Numbered from the stretch's first letter, positions 9,279 to 20,243 are shown. The stretch: DNA of 64,000 bases from Bryocella elongata (GCF_900108185.1 NZ_FNVA01000007.1:1-64000); one strand, 5' to 3'. The notes: generated by a model not told the origin, from the sequence alone. Made by a program: numbers and translations.

Positions 9279-10619
9279 ATGTCTTCCCCAGCCATCAGGT
9301 GCGGGGCTTCTGTGGCGTCTTCGCCGCAGCGAGCCGCTGCCGTCGCGGATACTGCCCAGGTCTGGGTGAAGCCCCACTATGCGAGCTTTCAGGGCCTGCG
9401 TGGACTCGCGGTGCTTGCGGTGACGCTGCACCACACGCCGATGGGGCCTTTCGCGGATGTGCAGCGCGGCATGGGATGGATGGGTGTCGACCTGTTCTTC
9501 GTGCTGTCGGGGTTTCTGATTACGGGGATCCTGTTCGACTCGCTGGAGCGGCCGGGTTACTTTCGCAACTTCTATGTGCGGCGTTCGCTGCGGATCTTCC
9601 CGATCTATTACCTGGCGTTTGCGTTGCTGCTGGTGGCGACACCGTTGCTGCGGCTGCGATGGAGCTTGTGGTCGCTGGCGTACCTGGGCTATGGCGGCAA
9701 TTTTGTGGTGCCGTTTCTTGACCTTGTGCGGCACAACCCTACGCAGGTGCTGATGCAGGTGCGTGGCCACTGGACGATGGTGTGTGATCTGGGTCCGTTG
9801 TGGAGTTTGTGTGTTGAGGAGCAGTTCTACCTGGTGTGGCCAGCGGTGGTGTGGTTTGTGCGCGACAGGCGCACGCTGATGCGCCTGTGCGCGGTGATCT
9901 TTATGGTGGCTCCTGTGTTTCGTACGGCGGCGTATCTCACGGCGCCGCCTCGCGAGATCGGTGGGTTCCTGCTGTTGTGGAGCAGCTTTACGCGCTGCGA
10001 CACGCTGCTGGTGGGCGCATGGCTGGCGCTGTGGCTTCGTGGCGAGAAGCTGACGCGAAGCAAGCTGCGCGGTCTGGGTTGCGGGCTGATTGCCGGGGCC
10101 GGGCTGATGCTTGTGCCGAGCCTGCTGCAGCTGATCCAGGGCGCTCGCATGGCGGCAAATGATGGCAGGATTGGCATGGCGTGGGCGCACCCGGCGACGA
10201 ACCCCTTCACGGTCACGGTGGGCCTGTCGCTCAACGCGCTGGTGTGTGCGGGCGTGCTGCTGCTGGCGCTGGATGAGACGACGTGGCTGAGCCGGATGCT
10301 GCGGTTGCGCTGGCTCGCCGGGGTGGGAACGATCAGCTATGGGGTGTACTTCTACGCGGGTTGGCTGGGCGCTGACGGTAGGTTCCTGACGGTGCTGAAC
10401 CCGAAGCTGGCGGGTGCGGCTCCGATGTTGCACCTGCTGCTGACGCTGGTTGTTGCGGCGCTCAGCTACAGGTTGCTCGAAGCTCCGATTCTGCGGCTGA
10501 AGGAGCGATATGCTCCGGCGAGGCGATGGGACGTCAGGCCGGAGGTCGAGCAGCTTGCGGTGATCTCTGAGGCCGGTGCGGCATGGAGCCCGCAGCGTGG
10601 GCGTTCCGTTACCGCGTGA
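9279..10619 (+). CDS. OafA-type acyltransferase 3 family membrane protein
   Basis: This 446-residue integral membrane O-acyltransferase probably moves an acyl group onto an extracytoplasmic sugar or polysaccharide. It shows the family's first signature LRGLAVLAVTLHH (conserved Arg and His), then MGVDLFFVLSGFLITG, then VRRSLRIFPIYYLA, and WSLCVEEQFYLVWP with the conserved EEQFY. About ten hydrophobic helices continue to the end. ATG 9279 is chosen because the 24 residues upstream of it are unconserved. The last 11 bases overlap the 3' end of the convergent Ig-like gene. The SDR set upstream makes a surface-glycan role plausible. Confidence 0.88.
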   Translation: MSSPAIRCGASVASSPQRAAAVADTAQVWVKPHYASFQGLRGLAVLAVTLHHTPMGPFADVQRGMGWMGVDLFFVLSGFLITGILFDSLERPGYFRNFYVRRSLRIFPIYYLAFALLLVATPLLRLRWSLWSLAYLGYGGNFVVPFLDLVRHNPTQVLMQVRGHWTMVCDLGPLWSLCVEEQFYLVWPAVVWFVRDRRTLMRLCAVIFMVAPVFRTAAYLTAPPREIGGFLLLWSSFTRCDTLLVGAWLALWLRGEKLTRSKLRGLGCGLIAGAGLMLVPSLLQLIQGARMAANDGRIGMAWAHPATNPFTVTVGLSLNALVCAGVLLLALDETTWLSRMLRLRWLAGVGTISYGVYFYAGWLGADGRFLTVLNPKLAGAAPMLHLLLTLVVAALSYRLLEAPILRLKERYAPARRWDVRPEVEQLAVISEAGAAWSPQRGRSVTA

Positions 10620-13600
10620 CGTTGAGCGTGAAGCTGGCGGTATGGCTTACCGGGGCGGTGACCTGGCTGGATTGTCCGGCTGCGGTGACGGTGACCTGGT
10701 AGCTTCCGGGCTCGACGCTGTTGGGCAGGTGGTTGCTGCAGGAGCTGAGCCCTGTGACTGCGAGAGCGAGCAGGACGAGCGGCAGCAGGCGGCGCAGGCG
10801 TCGACTGCGCGAGCCGAGACACAACAAGGGTAGTGGGAAGAGCAGCGCCAGGGCGACGCGCTCGAGGGAGCGCAGCGGCTGGCGTTGTTGCGTGCGTGGA
10901 CCGGGGCCAACGGCGCCGTAGAAGTTGGGCACGCCGGAGGTGTCGACGGTCATGGTGACACTGGCCGTGCCGTTGAGCGGCAGCGTGACGGGTGGCGCGG
11001 TGCAGGTGAGGTAGGCGGGGTAGGGTTCTGTGCAGCCGATGTTGACCGTGCCGTTGAAGCCGTTGATGGAGGCGAGGCTGAGGGTGATGGTGCTCTTGTG
11101 CAGGGTCTCGATGGTGACGGAGGGCTGCGGGATGGCGACGGAGAAGTCGGGCAGGACGATGACTTCGGAGACGGGGCCTGCGGAGGAGCCGGTGAGGTCG
11201 GCGTCGCCGGCATAGACGGCCGTGACGACATCGGTTCCGGCGGGCAGCGCTGTTGTGGTGAGTGTGGCGACGTTGTTGATGATGGTCGCAGAGCCGAGGA
11301 GATTGCCGTTGGCGAGGAACTGAACCGTGCCAGTGGCTCCGATGGCGGCGGGCGGGAGGATGGCGCCGCCGGGGCCGAGGACCGGAGCTGCGTTGCCGGC
11401 GAGGGTCGCGGTGAAGGTGATGGGCTGGGTGACGTAGCCGCTTGAGGCGGAGGTCGTGAGGGTCATCGAGGAGCCCGAGGGCAGGACGATGTAGGGTGTG
11501 ACCGCGGAGGTGCTGCCGGGGAAGTTGGCGTCTCCGAGGTACTTCGCGGTGAAGGGGCAGGAGCCGGCGGGTTCGGCGATCGCGGCGCCGATGGGTGCGG
11601 TGTAGCTGCCGTTGCCGTTGGCGTCGAGCGTGACGCGGTAGGTTGCGCCGTGGCAGAAGTCGAACTCGACCTGGCCGGTGGGGACGGCGCTGGTGGGGCC
11701 GTTGGCTCCGGTGACGTGCGTGCTGAAGGTGGTGCGCTGTCCGTAGTAGGAGGGTTCCGGGGAGACCTGGGCGGTGGTGGTGGTGCTGGGCGCTGGCGTG
11801 ACGGTGATGGCGATGTTGTTGGTGTTGGAGAGCTGCAATGAGGCGGTGCCGTTGAAGGAGGCCGAGACGTTATAGATCTGGGAGTTGACTCCGGCGGCGT
11901 AGAGGCTGCTGGTGGTGTAGACGGCCTTGCCGGTGGCGTCGGTGGTGAGCTGGACGTAGGTTGCTGCGCCGCCCTGGGGGACGATCTTGAGGGTGACGGG
12001 CTGGTTGGCCACGAGGGAGGAGCCCGCGGAGGTGGTGGCGAGCTGGACGGTGAGGGTGAGCGGGGTGAGCTCGGGGAGGGTGGTGGCGCTGGGGTTGAGG
12101 GTAAGCGAAGAAGGCGAAGCGGTGATGGTGAGGGTGACGTAGTTGGAGTTGGCCTGGGCGTAGGTGGTGTCGCCCATGTAGACCGCGAGGATGTAATCTG
12201 TGCCGCCGAGGAAGCCAGTCGAGGTGAAGGTAGCGACGCCGTTGGTGAGGTCGGCGTAACCGATGAGGTTGCCGGTGACGCCCGTCTGGGCGCTGGTGTA
12301 GAAGAGGACGCGCCCGGTAGGAATAGCAGTGCTGGAGGGCGTTCCGGAGCTGACGTTGGCCGTGAGCGTGAAGCTGGTGGAGGTGGTGCCGGAGCCGGGA
12401 GTGACCGTGAGCGCGGCGACGCTGGGCAGGCCGTTGACGACCTGGTTGAGGCTGGCGCTGGAGGTGGTGAAGCCCGCGGCGGGCACGTAGACGGCGGCGA
12501 TCTGGTGGTACGCGCTGGTACCGAGATCGCTGGCGGTGAGGGTGCTGGTGGTGTAGGTGGCGCTGCCGGAGGCGTCGAGGGGAATGGTGGCGAGGGTCGT
12601 GTGGCCGTCGGAGAAGAGGATGGCGCCGGAGGGGATGGAGGTGCTTCCGGTGGCAGCGACCCTGGCGGTGAAGGTGACGGGCTGGGCGTAGGGGGAGGGG
12701 TTGGAACTGGAGGTGAGGGTGGTGGTGGTGGAGAGCTGAAGTGAATTCACGACAAGCGAGGTGCTCGTCGTTGCGGCTGTATGCGTTGCGTCGCCTCCAT
12801 AAGAGGCCTGCAAGATGTGCGTGCCCGGCAAAGCGAAGGTGGTGGTCACGCTCGCCGCGCCGTTGGACGCTGGTGTGAGGGAAGCGATTTGCGTGTTGGT
12901 AGTTAAGTCGGTGATGACGACAGGGGAGAGTATGGCGCCATCGGGTGAGGTGATTGAGGTAGAGATGGTGTCACTCTGGCCGACGGCGACTGGATTCGGT
13001 GAGGCGGCCAGGGTAAGTCCGATCGCGACCCCGGTCACGTTGATCCATGTCCGGACGGACTCATTTGGGATGTAGCTGCCTTGCCCTGGATACACGCCTT
13101 CCAATGCATGCAGTCCAGGCGTCAGCGGGGGAAGGATGAAGTTAGCGTTGCCACTCCGATCTATGACCGCGGTGCCTATCGGCTGATTATCTTCGAGCAG
13201 TGTGACTGTACCGGTGGCCGGGCCGGTCGTGAAGAAGCCGGAAGGGATGTTCAGGTACGCGTTGACTGTTATCCCGCAGATCGGCGAGGAGCCGGCTGGT
13301 TGGAAGGCTGGTGCCGTGATCTCGGAGAAGGTCCAAGATGCGGGAGCGAGGCCGCTATATTCGTATGCGCCCATGTCTGTGACCGGATATGGACGTCCCG
13401 AACCGTTCTGTACACGGGCTGTGTTATCGAGATCGAGTATAAGCGGGTCGCTGGCAGCAGAGTTATTTCCGGAATCGATGGCCGGTGAGCCTGCGGCCAG
13501 ATGAAAGTCTGCGGATGCCGTATTCCGAAAGTTCGGGTCAATGAAAAGGTTGCCGTAGGTGCCGGAGTCCGAGTCGCAAGGTATCGAACCGGAATGCGTT

Positions 13601-14724
13601 GCCGTATTGAAGATGAGATTGTGGTCCCAGATGTCGGGGAAACGGCCGGACGGAGTGCTTCCGCCGCCTTCTGCGGGGAAAATACCACAAACCATCACGG
13701 GGCCAATCGCATCGGTTCCCACAATGATATTGTTTGTCGCCTGGATAAAGACATTCGAAGTGACACTTATCTCAGTGGCGTCTGTCGCGGTGGGCACGGG
13801 CGTTGCTTGGCGGTTGCCGTAAATGGTGTCATTCGCGAGGGTAAGGTTCCCCCCGGTACCGAGCACGGCGGGACCGCCGTTCCCATAAATGAGACCGTTG
13901 GCAATGTAGACGGTGCCCGTGCCGGCCATGGCGATCCCTGCGCCATTGGCAGACGATCCGAGAGAATTGTTGCGGATGATCGTTTGTTGAATCTCGATGC
14001 CGATGCCGACGCCAGTCGACGCCGCAATGCCCCCACCGGAGTTTGCCTCGATGGTGCTGGATGAAACAGAGTTCACAATGTTGACCGGAGAATCGTTCAA
14101 AGCGAAATAGATACCCATGCCTGCCGCACATGCGCCGCCTAGCGCGGGCGAGATGGTGTTGTTCTGCACAAGGGCATTCCTGATATCTGCACCGGCCGTT
14201 AGCGCGTCGATTCCACAGGAGGCGTTGTTTTGGACGATGACGTTCTGGATGATTGCGATTCCAGTGACGACGATGCCCCCACCGTTATTCGAGGTGTCTC
14301 CGTAGCCGCCAAAGGTTGCGACAGGCACACCGTGCTGGATCGTGAATCCATAGAGGTCGGAAGGCGTCGTCGAGCTGCCGGAAGTGCCGAGGTAAACGGC
14401 CGGGCCGGTATTGTTACCGTCGATGATGGTGTTGGCTGCGCCGCCCGCGGGGGCGGGGGTGCTGGTGACCATGATCGCCTTGCCCTTGAAGTCGATGTTC
14501 TCGTAGTAGGTTCCTGGGTAGACGAGGACGGTGTCGCCGTTGGTGGAGGCGTCGATGGCGCTCTGGATGGTGGTGTAGGTCTGTCCCTGGCCGACGTTGC
14601 GGGTGGTCTGCGCGTGGAGCGCGGCGGTCGCGAGGGCGAGGGGCAGCAGGAAGGCAAGGGCGAGCAGGGTGCGCAGCTTGGGGTGCGGCTTGAAACGCGG
14701 CTTGAAACGCGGCTTGAAACGCAT
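10609..14724 (-). CDS. Large secreted protein: beta-helix head plus Ig-like repeats
   Basis: This 1371-residue surface or secreted protein starts with a positively charged leader (repeated FKPR) and the hydrophobic run LLALAFLLPLALATAALHA. Residues about 40-460 resemble a right-handed parallel beta-helix: IQSAIDASTNGDTVLVYPG, IDGNNTGPAVY and many short N/G-rich coils. Several Ig-like units of the Big_3_5 type follow, each with a pattern like 'G(T/S)VTFxDGxxxL' and 'LPAGTDVVTAVYAGD'. Near the C-terminus a hydrophobic helix, an Arg-rich segment and a lipobox-like LSSCS occur, then a last beta-rich stretch. Proteins of this plan are common and numerous in Acidobacteriota; adhesion or polysaccharide binding is inferred. 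The 3' end overlaps the convergent acyltransferase gene by 11 bases. Confidence 0.85.
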   Translation of the reverse strand: MRFKPRFKPRFKPHPKLRTLLALAFLLPLALATAALHAQTTRNVGQGQTYTTIQSAIDASTNGDTVLVYPGTYYENIDFKGKAIMVTSTPAPAGGAANTIIDGNNTGPAVYLGTSGSSTTPSDLYGFTIQHGVPVATFGGYGDTSNNGGGIVVTGIAIIQNVIVQNNASCGIDALTAGADIRNALVQNNTISPALGGACAAGMGIYFALNDSPVNIVNSVSSSTIEANSGGGIAASTGVGIGIEIQQTIIRNNSLGSSANGAGIAMAGTGTVYIANGLIYGNGGPAVLGTGGNLTLANDTIYGNRQATPVPTATDATEISVTSNVFIQATNNIIVGTDAIGPVMVCGIFPAEGGGSTPSGRFPDIWDHNLIFNTATHSGSIPCDSDSGTYGNLFIDPNFRNTASADFHLAAGSPAIDSGNNSAASDPLILDLDNTARVQNGSGRPYPVTDMGAYEYSGLAPASWTFSEITAPAFQPAGSSPICGITVNAYLNIPSGFFTTGPATGTVTLLEDNQPIGTAVIDRSGNANFILPPLTPGLHALEGVYPGQGSYIPNESVRTWINVTGVAIGLTLAASPNPVAVGQSDTISTSITSPDGAILSPVVITDLTTNTQIASLTPASNGAASVTTTFALPGTHILQASYGGDATHTAATTSTSLVVNSLQLSTTTTLTSSSNPSPYAQPVTFTARVAATGSTSIPSGAILFSDGHTTLATIPLDASGSATYTTSTLTASDLGTSAYHQIAAVYVPAAGFTTSSASLNQVVNGLPSVAALTVTPGSGTTSTSFTLTANVSSGTPSSTAIPTGRVLFYTSAQTGVTGNLIGYADLTNGVATFTSTGFLGGTDYILAVYMGDTTYAQANSNYVTLTITASPSSLTLNPSATTLPELTPLTLTVQLATTSAGSSLVANQPVTLKIVPQGGAATYVQLTTDATGKAVYTTSSLYAAGVNSQIYNVSASFNGTASLQLSNTNNIAITVTPAPSTTTTAQVSPEPSYYGQRTTFSTHVTGANGPTSAVPTGQVEFDFCHGATYRVTLDANGNGSYTAPIGAAIAEPAGSCPFTAKYLGDANFPGSTSAVTPYIVLPSGSSMTLTTSASSGYVTQPITFTATLAGNAAPVLGPGGAILPPAAIGATGTVQFLANGNLLGSATIINNVATLTTTALPAGTDVVTAVYAGDADLTGSSAGPVSEVIVLPDFSVAIPQPSVTIETLHKSTITLSLASINGFNGTVNIGCTEPYPAYLTCTAPPVTLPLNGTASVTMTVDTSGVPNFYGAVGPGPRTQQRQPLRSLERVALALLFPLPLLCLGSRSRRLRRLLPLVLLALAVTGLSSCSNHLPNSVEPGSYQVTVTAAGQSSQVTAPVSHTASFTLNVTR
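14684..14724. repeat. 12-bp in-frame tandem repeat in a signal peptide
   Basis: The first codons of the Ig-like gene are about three and a half copies of a 12-bp unit (GGCTTGAAACGC on the + strand). Each adds Phe-Lys-Pro-Arg to the n-region of the signal peptide. Unit length is a multiple of three, so changes in copy number keep the frame. Confidence 0.85.
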
Positions 14725-14864
14725 TGGGGGCCTTGAAGTGCTCAGGAATATCGTGTGCCCTGAGGATACTTCAGAAGCTGCGGATGGGGAGTGAGCTGCG
14801 GGAGCTTTTGGGAGCCCGAAAGGTTGTTGGGCGACGAAGGCTGGCTGTGAAGGTGGGAAAGAAA

Positions 14865-14892
14865 AAGGCGCGTCCCTTGCGGGGCGCGCCTT
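14865..14892 (-). terminator. Intrinsic terminator of rpoD
   Basis: On the - strand AAGGCGCGCCCC and GGGACGCGCCTT pair in a 12-bp stem (one G-T pair) around a short loop, followed by TTTCTTT. It begins about 33 bases after the rpoD stop. Confidence 0.85.
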
Positions 14893-14924
14893 GTCTTTCG
14901 AGGTTGTTGTGGAGCGGTGAGGAC

Positions 14925-16637
<1,713 letters not shown>

Positions 16638-16934
16638 AGAGGCACTCCTCGGACCCCAGGCGCACCCGGGCAGGGGTCAAAACATTCGCGGGATCACGAC
16701 GCGACGATACGGGAGCGCGTGGAAATCCCTTGGTTTCTACAGGAACGCTGGGTAGTGAGGTGCGGTCTGGGCCGCGGGCGCAGGCGAAAGCACATATGAA
16801 CACGGGACCAGCCGGTCAGGGAAGGCTTCAGCAACTCGGAGGCGCAATACTCCAGCGAAACACAGTCTATCACTAAGTTAGACGTGAAACCCAGCGGAAA
16901 GATGCAGCGGTTCCTCATCGGACAATGGCAGAAG

Positions 16935-17582
16935 TTACAGGGATTTGGCCATGACGAGGTCGCAGCACTGCTGGCTGCCGACCTGGAAGGTGCGGCGGCC
17001 GGCATCGGAGAAGCCGTTGCGGCGGTAGTAGGCGATGGCGCGGTCGTTGCCTTCATTGGTGCCGAGGAGGAGGCGGGTCTTGCCAAGGGCGCGCGCGTCA
17101 GCGACGACGGCGTCCATCAGGGCCTGGGCGACGCGGACGTCGGCGGGGGAGCCGGCGGGCGGGTTGGTGACGGGCGTGTTCTTCGAGCGGAAGCGGGAGA
17201 AGAGGTAGATGCGCTTGAGCTCGATGTCGCCTGGGCCGATTTTGAGGGTGGGGAGGTCGGGCGTGCAGAGCATGGCGTAGCCGACGGGGGTGTCGAGGCC
17301 GACGGTGGCGAGGGTGATGCGGGTCTCGGGCAGCTGGAGGTACTTCGCGTAGGCCTCGGGCGTGAGGTTCTTCGCGCAGTGGGCGATGATGTCGGCTCCG
17401 GGAAGCATCCAGGTGAAGGCTTCGAGGAAGGTGGCGGCGCTGACGAGGGCGAGCGCGGCGGCGTCGGCGGGAGTGGCGCGGCGGAGCGTGACGGGCTCGA
17501 CGGTGGGCTCGGAGGCGGGAAGGCCCGGGATGGCGGGGGCGCAGGTGGTTGTGGGATCTTGTTTTACGGGATCAATGGACAT
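16935..17582 (-). CDS. GNAT-family N-acetyltransferase
   Basis: This 215-residue protein is an acetyl-CoA-dependent acyltransferase of the GNAT fold. After about 30 Pro/Thr-rich residues the domain begins with VTLRRATPADAAAL. The acetyl-CoA-binding half contains IELKRIYLFSRFR, then VAQALMDAVVADARALG, and finally LLLGTNEGNDRAIAYYRRNGF, the usual motif B ending. A 12-residue insertion (SKNTPVTNPPAGSP) sits where motif A normally has QxxGxG, so the pyrophosphate loop looks altered. The substrate is unknown. It lies upstream of rpoD on the same strand with a gap of nearly 300 bases that probably holds the rpoD promoter. Confidence 0.8.
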   Translation of the reverse strand: MSIDPVKQDPTTTCAPAIPGLPASEPTVEPVTLRRATPADAAALALVSAATFLEAFTWMLPGADIIAHCAKNLTPEAYAKYLQLPETRITLATVGLDTPVGYAMLCTPDLPTLKIGPGDIELKRIYLFSRFRSKNTPVTNPPAGSPADVRVAQALMDAVVADARALGKTRLLLGTNEGNDRAIAYYRRNGFSDAGRRTFQVGSQQCCDLVMAKSL

Positions 17583-17610
17583 GGTGGGTTCTCTGCCTGC
17601 GATGGTAGCG

Positions 17611-17645
17611 GATTCAGGGTCCAGGGGTTAGGGCTCAGGTGTCAG
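17611..17645. repeat. Heptamer-period tandem repeat (GGNTCAG-like, 5 units)
   Basis: Units read GATTCAG, GGTCCAG, GGGTTAG, GGCTCAG, GTGTCAG, all exactly 7 bp. They lie in the divergent gap between the acetyltransferase and photolyase genes. Confidence 0.6.
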
Positions 17646-17683
17646 CGATAGTCTGCATGCTGAACGAAGGAAAAGGCATGATT

Positions 17684-17711
17684 GAGCTGCGAGTCGCGGG
17701 TTGTGAGCTAT
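17684..17711. repeat. Heptamer-period tandem repeat overlapping the photolyase start
   Basis: GAGCTGC, GAGTCGC, GGGTTGT, GAGCTAT are four 7-bp units. The last unit supplies the A and T of the photolyase ATG at 17710, so the repeat forms its translation-initiation region. Confidence 0.6.
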
Positions 17712-19209
17712 GAGTGAGAAGGATCTGACTGAGGTGCAGCAGCAGGATGCCGCGTATGCGGGGCTGGCCGAGGAGCTGGCGAAGGACGCTGCTGTGCCCG
17801 AAGCGCTGAAGGTGCTGGCCGAGGACGCGCGCGTAACGGTGCGGCGGGGTGGTGCTCCGGCGCGGGGCAAGGCGGTCGTGTACTGGATGCAGCGGGCGCA
17901 GCGGGGGCGCGATAATCATGCGCTGGATAAGGCCGTGGATGTGGCCAACGCGCTGGGGCTGCCGTGCGTGGTGTACTTCGCGTGCATCTCCAACTTCAAG
18001 AGTGCGAACCTGCGGCACTATGCGTTCATGAACGAAGGGCTGCGGGATGTGGAAGAGGAGTGCAAAGCGCGGGGTGTGGGGTTCGTGATGCGGCGGCCTC
18101 CGGATGAGGACCACCTGCGGTTCTTCGCGGATGTGGACGCGGCGATGGTGATTGGGGACGAGAATCCGATGCGCGCGCCGGAGCAGTGGCGGAAGCATGT
18201 TGCGGAGAAGCTGAAGATTCCTTTCTGGACGGTGGATGCTGACGTGGTGGTGCCTTCGAAGCTGCTGGAGAAGGCGCAGTTCTCCGCGGCGGTGGCGCGG
18301 CCGAGGCTCTATCGCGCGCTGCCGGAGTTTCTTGTGCCGTATGCGAATCCGAACGCGCAGCATGAGTGGAAGAAGCCGCGGGGATTGCTGACGGACGATC
18401 CGAAGCTGGACATCACGCGGGGTTGGGTGGACTTCGATCGCAGCGTGGAGCCGGTGGCTGCGTGGAAGGGTGGGCATCATGCGGCGGTGAAGCGGCTGAA
18501 GGTCTTCATTGCGAAGATGCTGGAGAGCTATGACCGCGACCGCAACAAGCCGGAGACGGACGGCACGAGCAAGATGAGTCCGTACCTGCACTTTGGCAAC
18601 ATCAGCACGATGACGATTCTGCTGGCGGTGGATGAGGCTGTCGAGCAGGCGGTTGGCGCGGAGAAGGCGCATCTGCAGGCGGCGCGGGACAGCTTTGTGA
18701 ACGAGATTGTGACGTGGCGGGAGCTGGCGGTGAACTTTGTGCGCTATCAGCCGGAGTATGACTCGCCGAAGTGCGCGGACAACTGGGCGCGGGAGACGAT
18801 TCGGGAGCATGACCTGGATGCGCGGGAGAGGATGTACTCGCTGAAGGTGCTGGAGGCCGGGCACACCTACGACGATCTATGGAACGCGGCGCAGCGGCAG
18901 ATGGTGGACTACGGCTGGATGCACAACTATATGCGGATGTACTGGGCGAAGAAGATCGTGGAGTGGACGCCGAATGTGTCGGTCGCTATGAAAGTGGCGA
19001 TCCATCTGAATGACAAGTACGAGCTGGATGGGCGCGATCCGAATGGGTATGCGGGGATTGCGTGGTCGATGCTGGGGAAGTTCGATCGGGCGTGGTTCGA
19101 CCGGCCGGTGTTTGGGAAGCGGCGGTATATGAGCGGGGCGAGTACAGGGAAGAAGTTTGATTCGGGGGCTTATGTGCGGCGGTGGGGTGGGTCGCAGGGC
19201 CTGTTCTGA
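17710..19209 (+). CDS. phr: Class II deoxyribodipyrimidine photolyase
   Basis: This 499-residue flavoenzyme repairs UV-induced cyclobutane pyrimidine dimers using light and FAD. The N-terminal photolyase domain opens with VVYWMQRAQRGRDNHALDKA, characteristic of class II enzymes. Downstream are GTSKMSPYLHFGNIS (FAD-binding region), EIVTWRELAVNFVRYQPEYD, YDDLWNAAQRQMVDYGWMHNYMRMYWAKKI and the C-terminal DGRDPNGYAGIAWSMLGKFD. All are class II hallmarks, and length is normal (about 450-500). The start is an ATG inside a heptamer repeat with a weak GTGAG before it. It appears to be a single-gene unit; a family B repeat follows the stop. Confidence 0.95.
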   Translation: MSEKDLTEVQQQDAAYAGLAEELAKDAAVPEALKVLAEDARVTVRRGGAPARGKAVVYWMQRAQRGRDNHALDKAVDVANALGLPCVVYFACISNFKSANLRHYAFMNEGLRDVEEECKARGVGFVMRRPPDEDHLRFFADVDAAMVIGDENPMRAPEQWRKHVAEKLKIPFWTVDADVVVPSKLLEKAQFSAAVARPRLYRALPEFLVPYANPNAQHEWKKPRGLLTDDPKLDITRGWVDFDRSVEPVAAWKGGHHAAVKRLKVFIAKMLESYDRDRNKPETDGTSKMSPYLHFGNISTMTILLAVDEAVEQAVGAEKAHLQAARDSFVNEIVTWRELAVNFVRYQPEYDSPKCADNWARETIREHDLDARERMYSLKVLEAGHTYDDLWNAAQRQMVDYGWMHNYMRMYWAKKIVEWTPNVSVAMKVAIHLNDKYELDGRDPNGYAGIAWSMLGKFDRAWFDRPVFGKRRYMSGASTGKKFDSGAYVRRWGGSQGLF

Positions 19210-19234
19210 GGAAGAGGCATTGAGACCCTGCTAA

Positions 19235-19265
19235 CCCACATCTCTTCGAGATATGGGGCACCCGG
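19235..19265. repeat. Dispersed hairpin repeat, family B (CCCAC-stem subtype), copy 1
   Basis: CCCACATCTC, loop, GAGATATGGGG then CACCCGG: a stem of about nine pairs with one mismatch, followed by the GGGGCACCCG tail shared by all family B copies. It starts 26 bases after the photolyase stop. Confidence 0.65.
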
Positions 19266-19339
19266 TTGATCGTTTGTATGGAAAGATGAGGCATCGCGCT
19301 GGTCGCAACGCGAGCGGGTTCCGTATCAGGGAGTGCTTC

Positions 19340-20101
19340 ATGCCGAGTTTTCGGTGGTTTCTGTCATCGTTCCGTTTGCGCAGTCGTATGGGCTGTGGGC
19401 TCATGGTTCTTGGGGTAAGTGCTCTATGCGCCGCGCCGGCAGGTTTGGCGCAGCAGGTCGCGTCCGTCGCGACGCCGGATACCGCGGAGGTTGCGGCGAC
19501 GCGGGCCAAGGCCATCGCGATGCGCGATGCTTTTGTGGCGAAGGTGAAGGCTGCGGGGTTTTCGTGTCCGATCGCGCCGCCGGCGATTGTGGTGACGGAT
19601 ATTCCGTCGTGGGGGAACTACAACGAGGAGACGAACACGTTGAGCACGTCGGAGTGGACGCTGTTGCAACCTCGGGAGAAGGCGTTCTTCAAGATGCTGG
19701 CCGGGCCAAATGCGACGGATGCCGAGGTGCAGGAGCTCTTTGATCGCGCGTCGCACCGGTGGATCTTCGTGCATGAGATGGGGCACTGGTGGCAGGCCTG
19801 CCGTCACCAGGACGCGAAGCCGTATGCGACGGAGTATGGGGCAGACCGGATCGCGATGGCGTACTGGCGCGAGGCGGATGCGACGGTGGTGCCGCGCATG
19901 ATGCCGGTCTTTCATGTGGTGCTGGATCACATGCCCAGCCCTGTGCCTGACGGGCAGGAGGTGGAGGCTTACTTCAACGCCAACTACCAGACGCTGGGGC
20001 CGAGCCCGGCGTATCCGTGGTTCCAGTCGCGGATGGTGGTGACGGCGTTTGAAGAGACGCCGGCCCCGACGTTTGCTATGACGCTGGGGCAGACGAAGTA
20101 G
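19340..20101 (+). CDS. Secreted protein with a zinc-metallopeptidase HEMGH motif
   Basis: This 253-residue protein has a signal peptide (basic start, then LMVLGVSALCAAPAGLAQQ). At mid-length FVHEMGHWW gives a perfect HExxH zinc-binding motif, and about 20 residues later TEYGADRIA supplies a downstream Glu in the E-x-x-A-D context of gluzincin-type peptidases. The protein is therefore probably an exported metallopeptidase or a protein derived from one; I do not recognise the family. ATG 19340 is chosen because AGGGAG lies six bases upstream and it begins the signal peptide. Monocistronic. Confidence 0.65.
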   Translation: MPSFRWFLSSFRLRSRMGCGLMVLGVSALCAAPAGLAQQVASVATPDTAEVAATRAKAIAMRDAFVAKVKAAGFSCPIAPPAIVVTDIPSWGNYNEETNTLSTSEWTLLQPREKAFFKMLAGPNATDAEVQELFDRASHRWIFVHEMGHWWQACRHQDAKPYATEYGADRIAMAYWREADATVVPRMMPVFHVVLDHMPSPVPDGQEVEAYFNANYQTLGPSPAYPWFQSRMVVTAFEETPAPTFAMTLGQTK

Positions 20102-20185
20102 GCGAGCGGGCGTAATAAGAGACCGGCGGCTTGAATTGCGGGGGCTGAAAGCGGCGAAACGTGGGTGTCGGGGCGAGCAGACAGC

Positions 20186-20243
20186 AGGTCCTTCGGCTGC
20201 GCCTCTCGCGATGAAGCTGCGAGAGGCTTCGCTCAGGATGACA
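20186..20243. repeat. Dispersed repeat, family C (CTTCGCTCAGGATGACA type)
   Basis: GGTCCTTCGGCTGCG, then a perfect 9-bp hairpin GCCTCTCGC / GCGAGAGGC, then TTCGCTCAGGATGACAA. The outer parts (GTCCTTCG...CTCAGGATGAC) also pair imperfectly. This motif is a familiar intergenic repeat in many soil bacteria. One copy is seen here, between convergent genes. Confidence 0.5.

Noticed and set aside
10885-12744. Several Gly/Val/Glu-rich + strand frames inside the Ig-like gene
   Set aside because: They are antisense artefacts of a repetitive GC-rich gene with strong domain evidence on the other strand.
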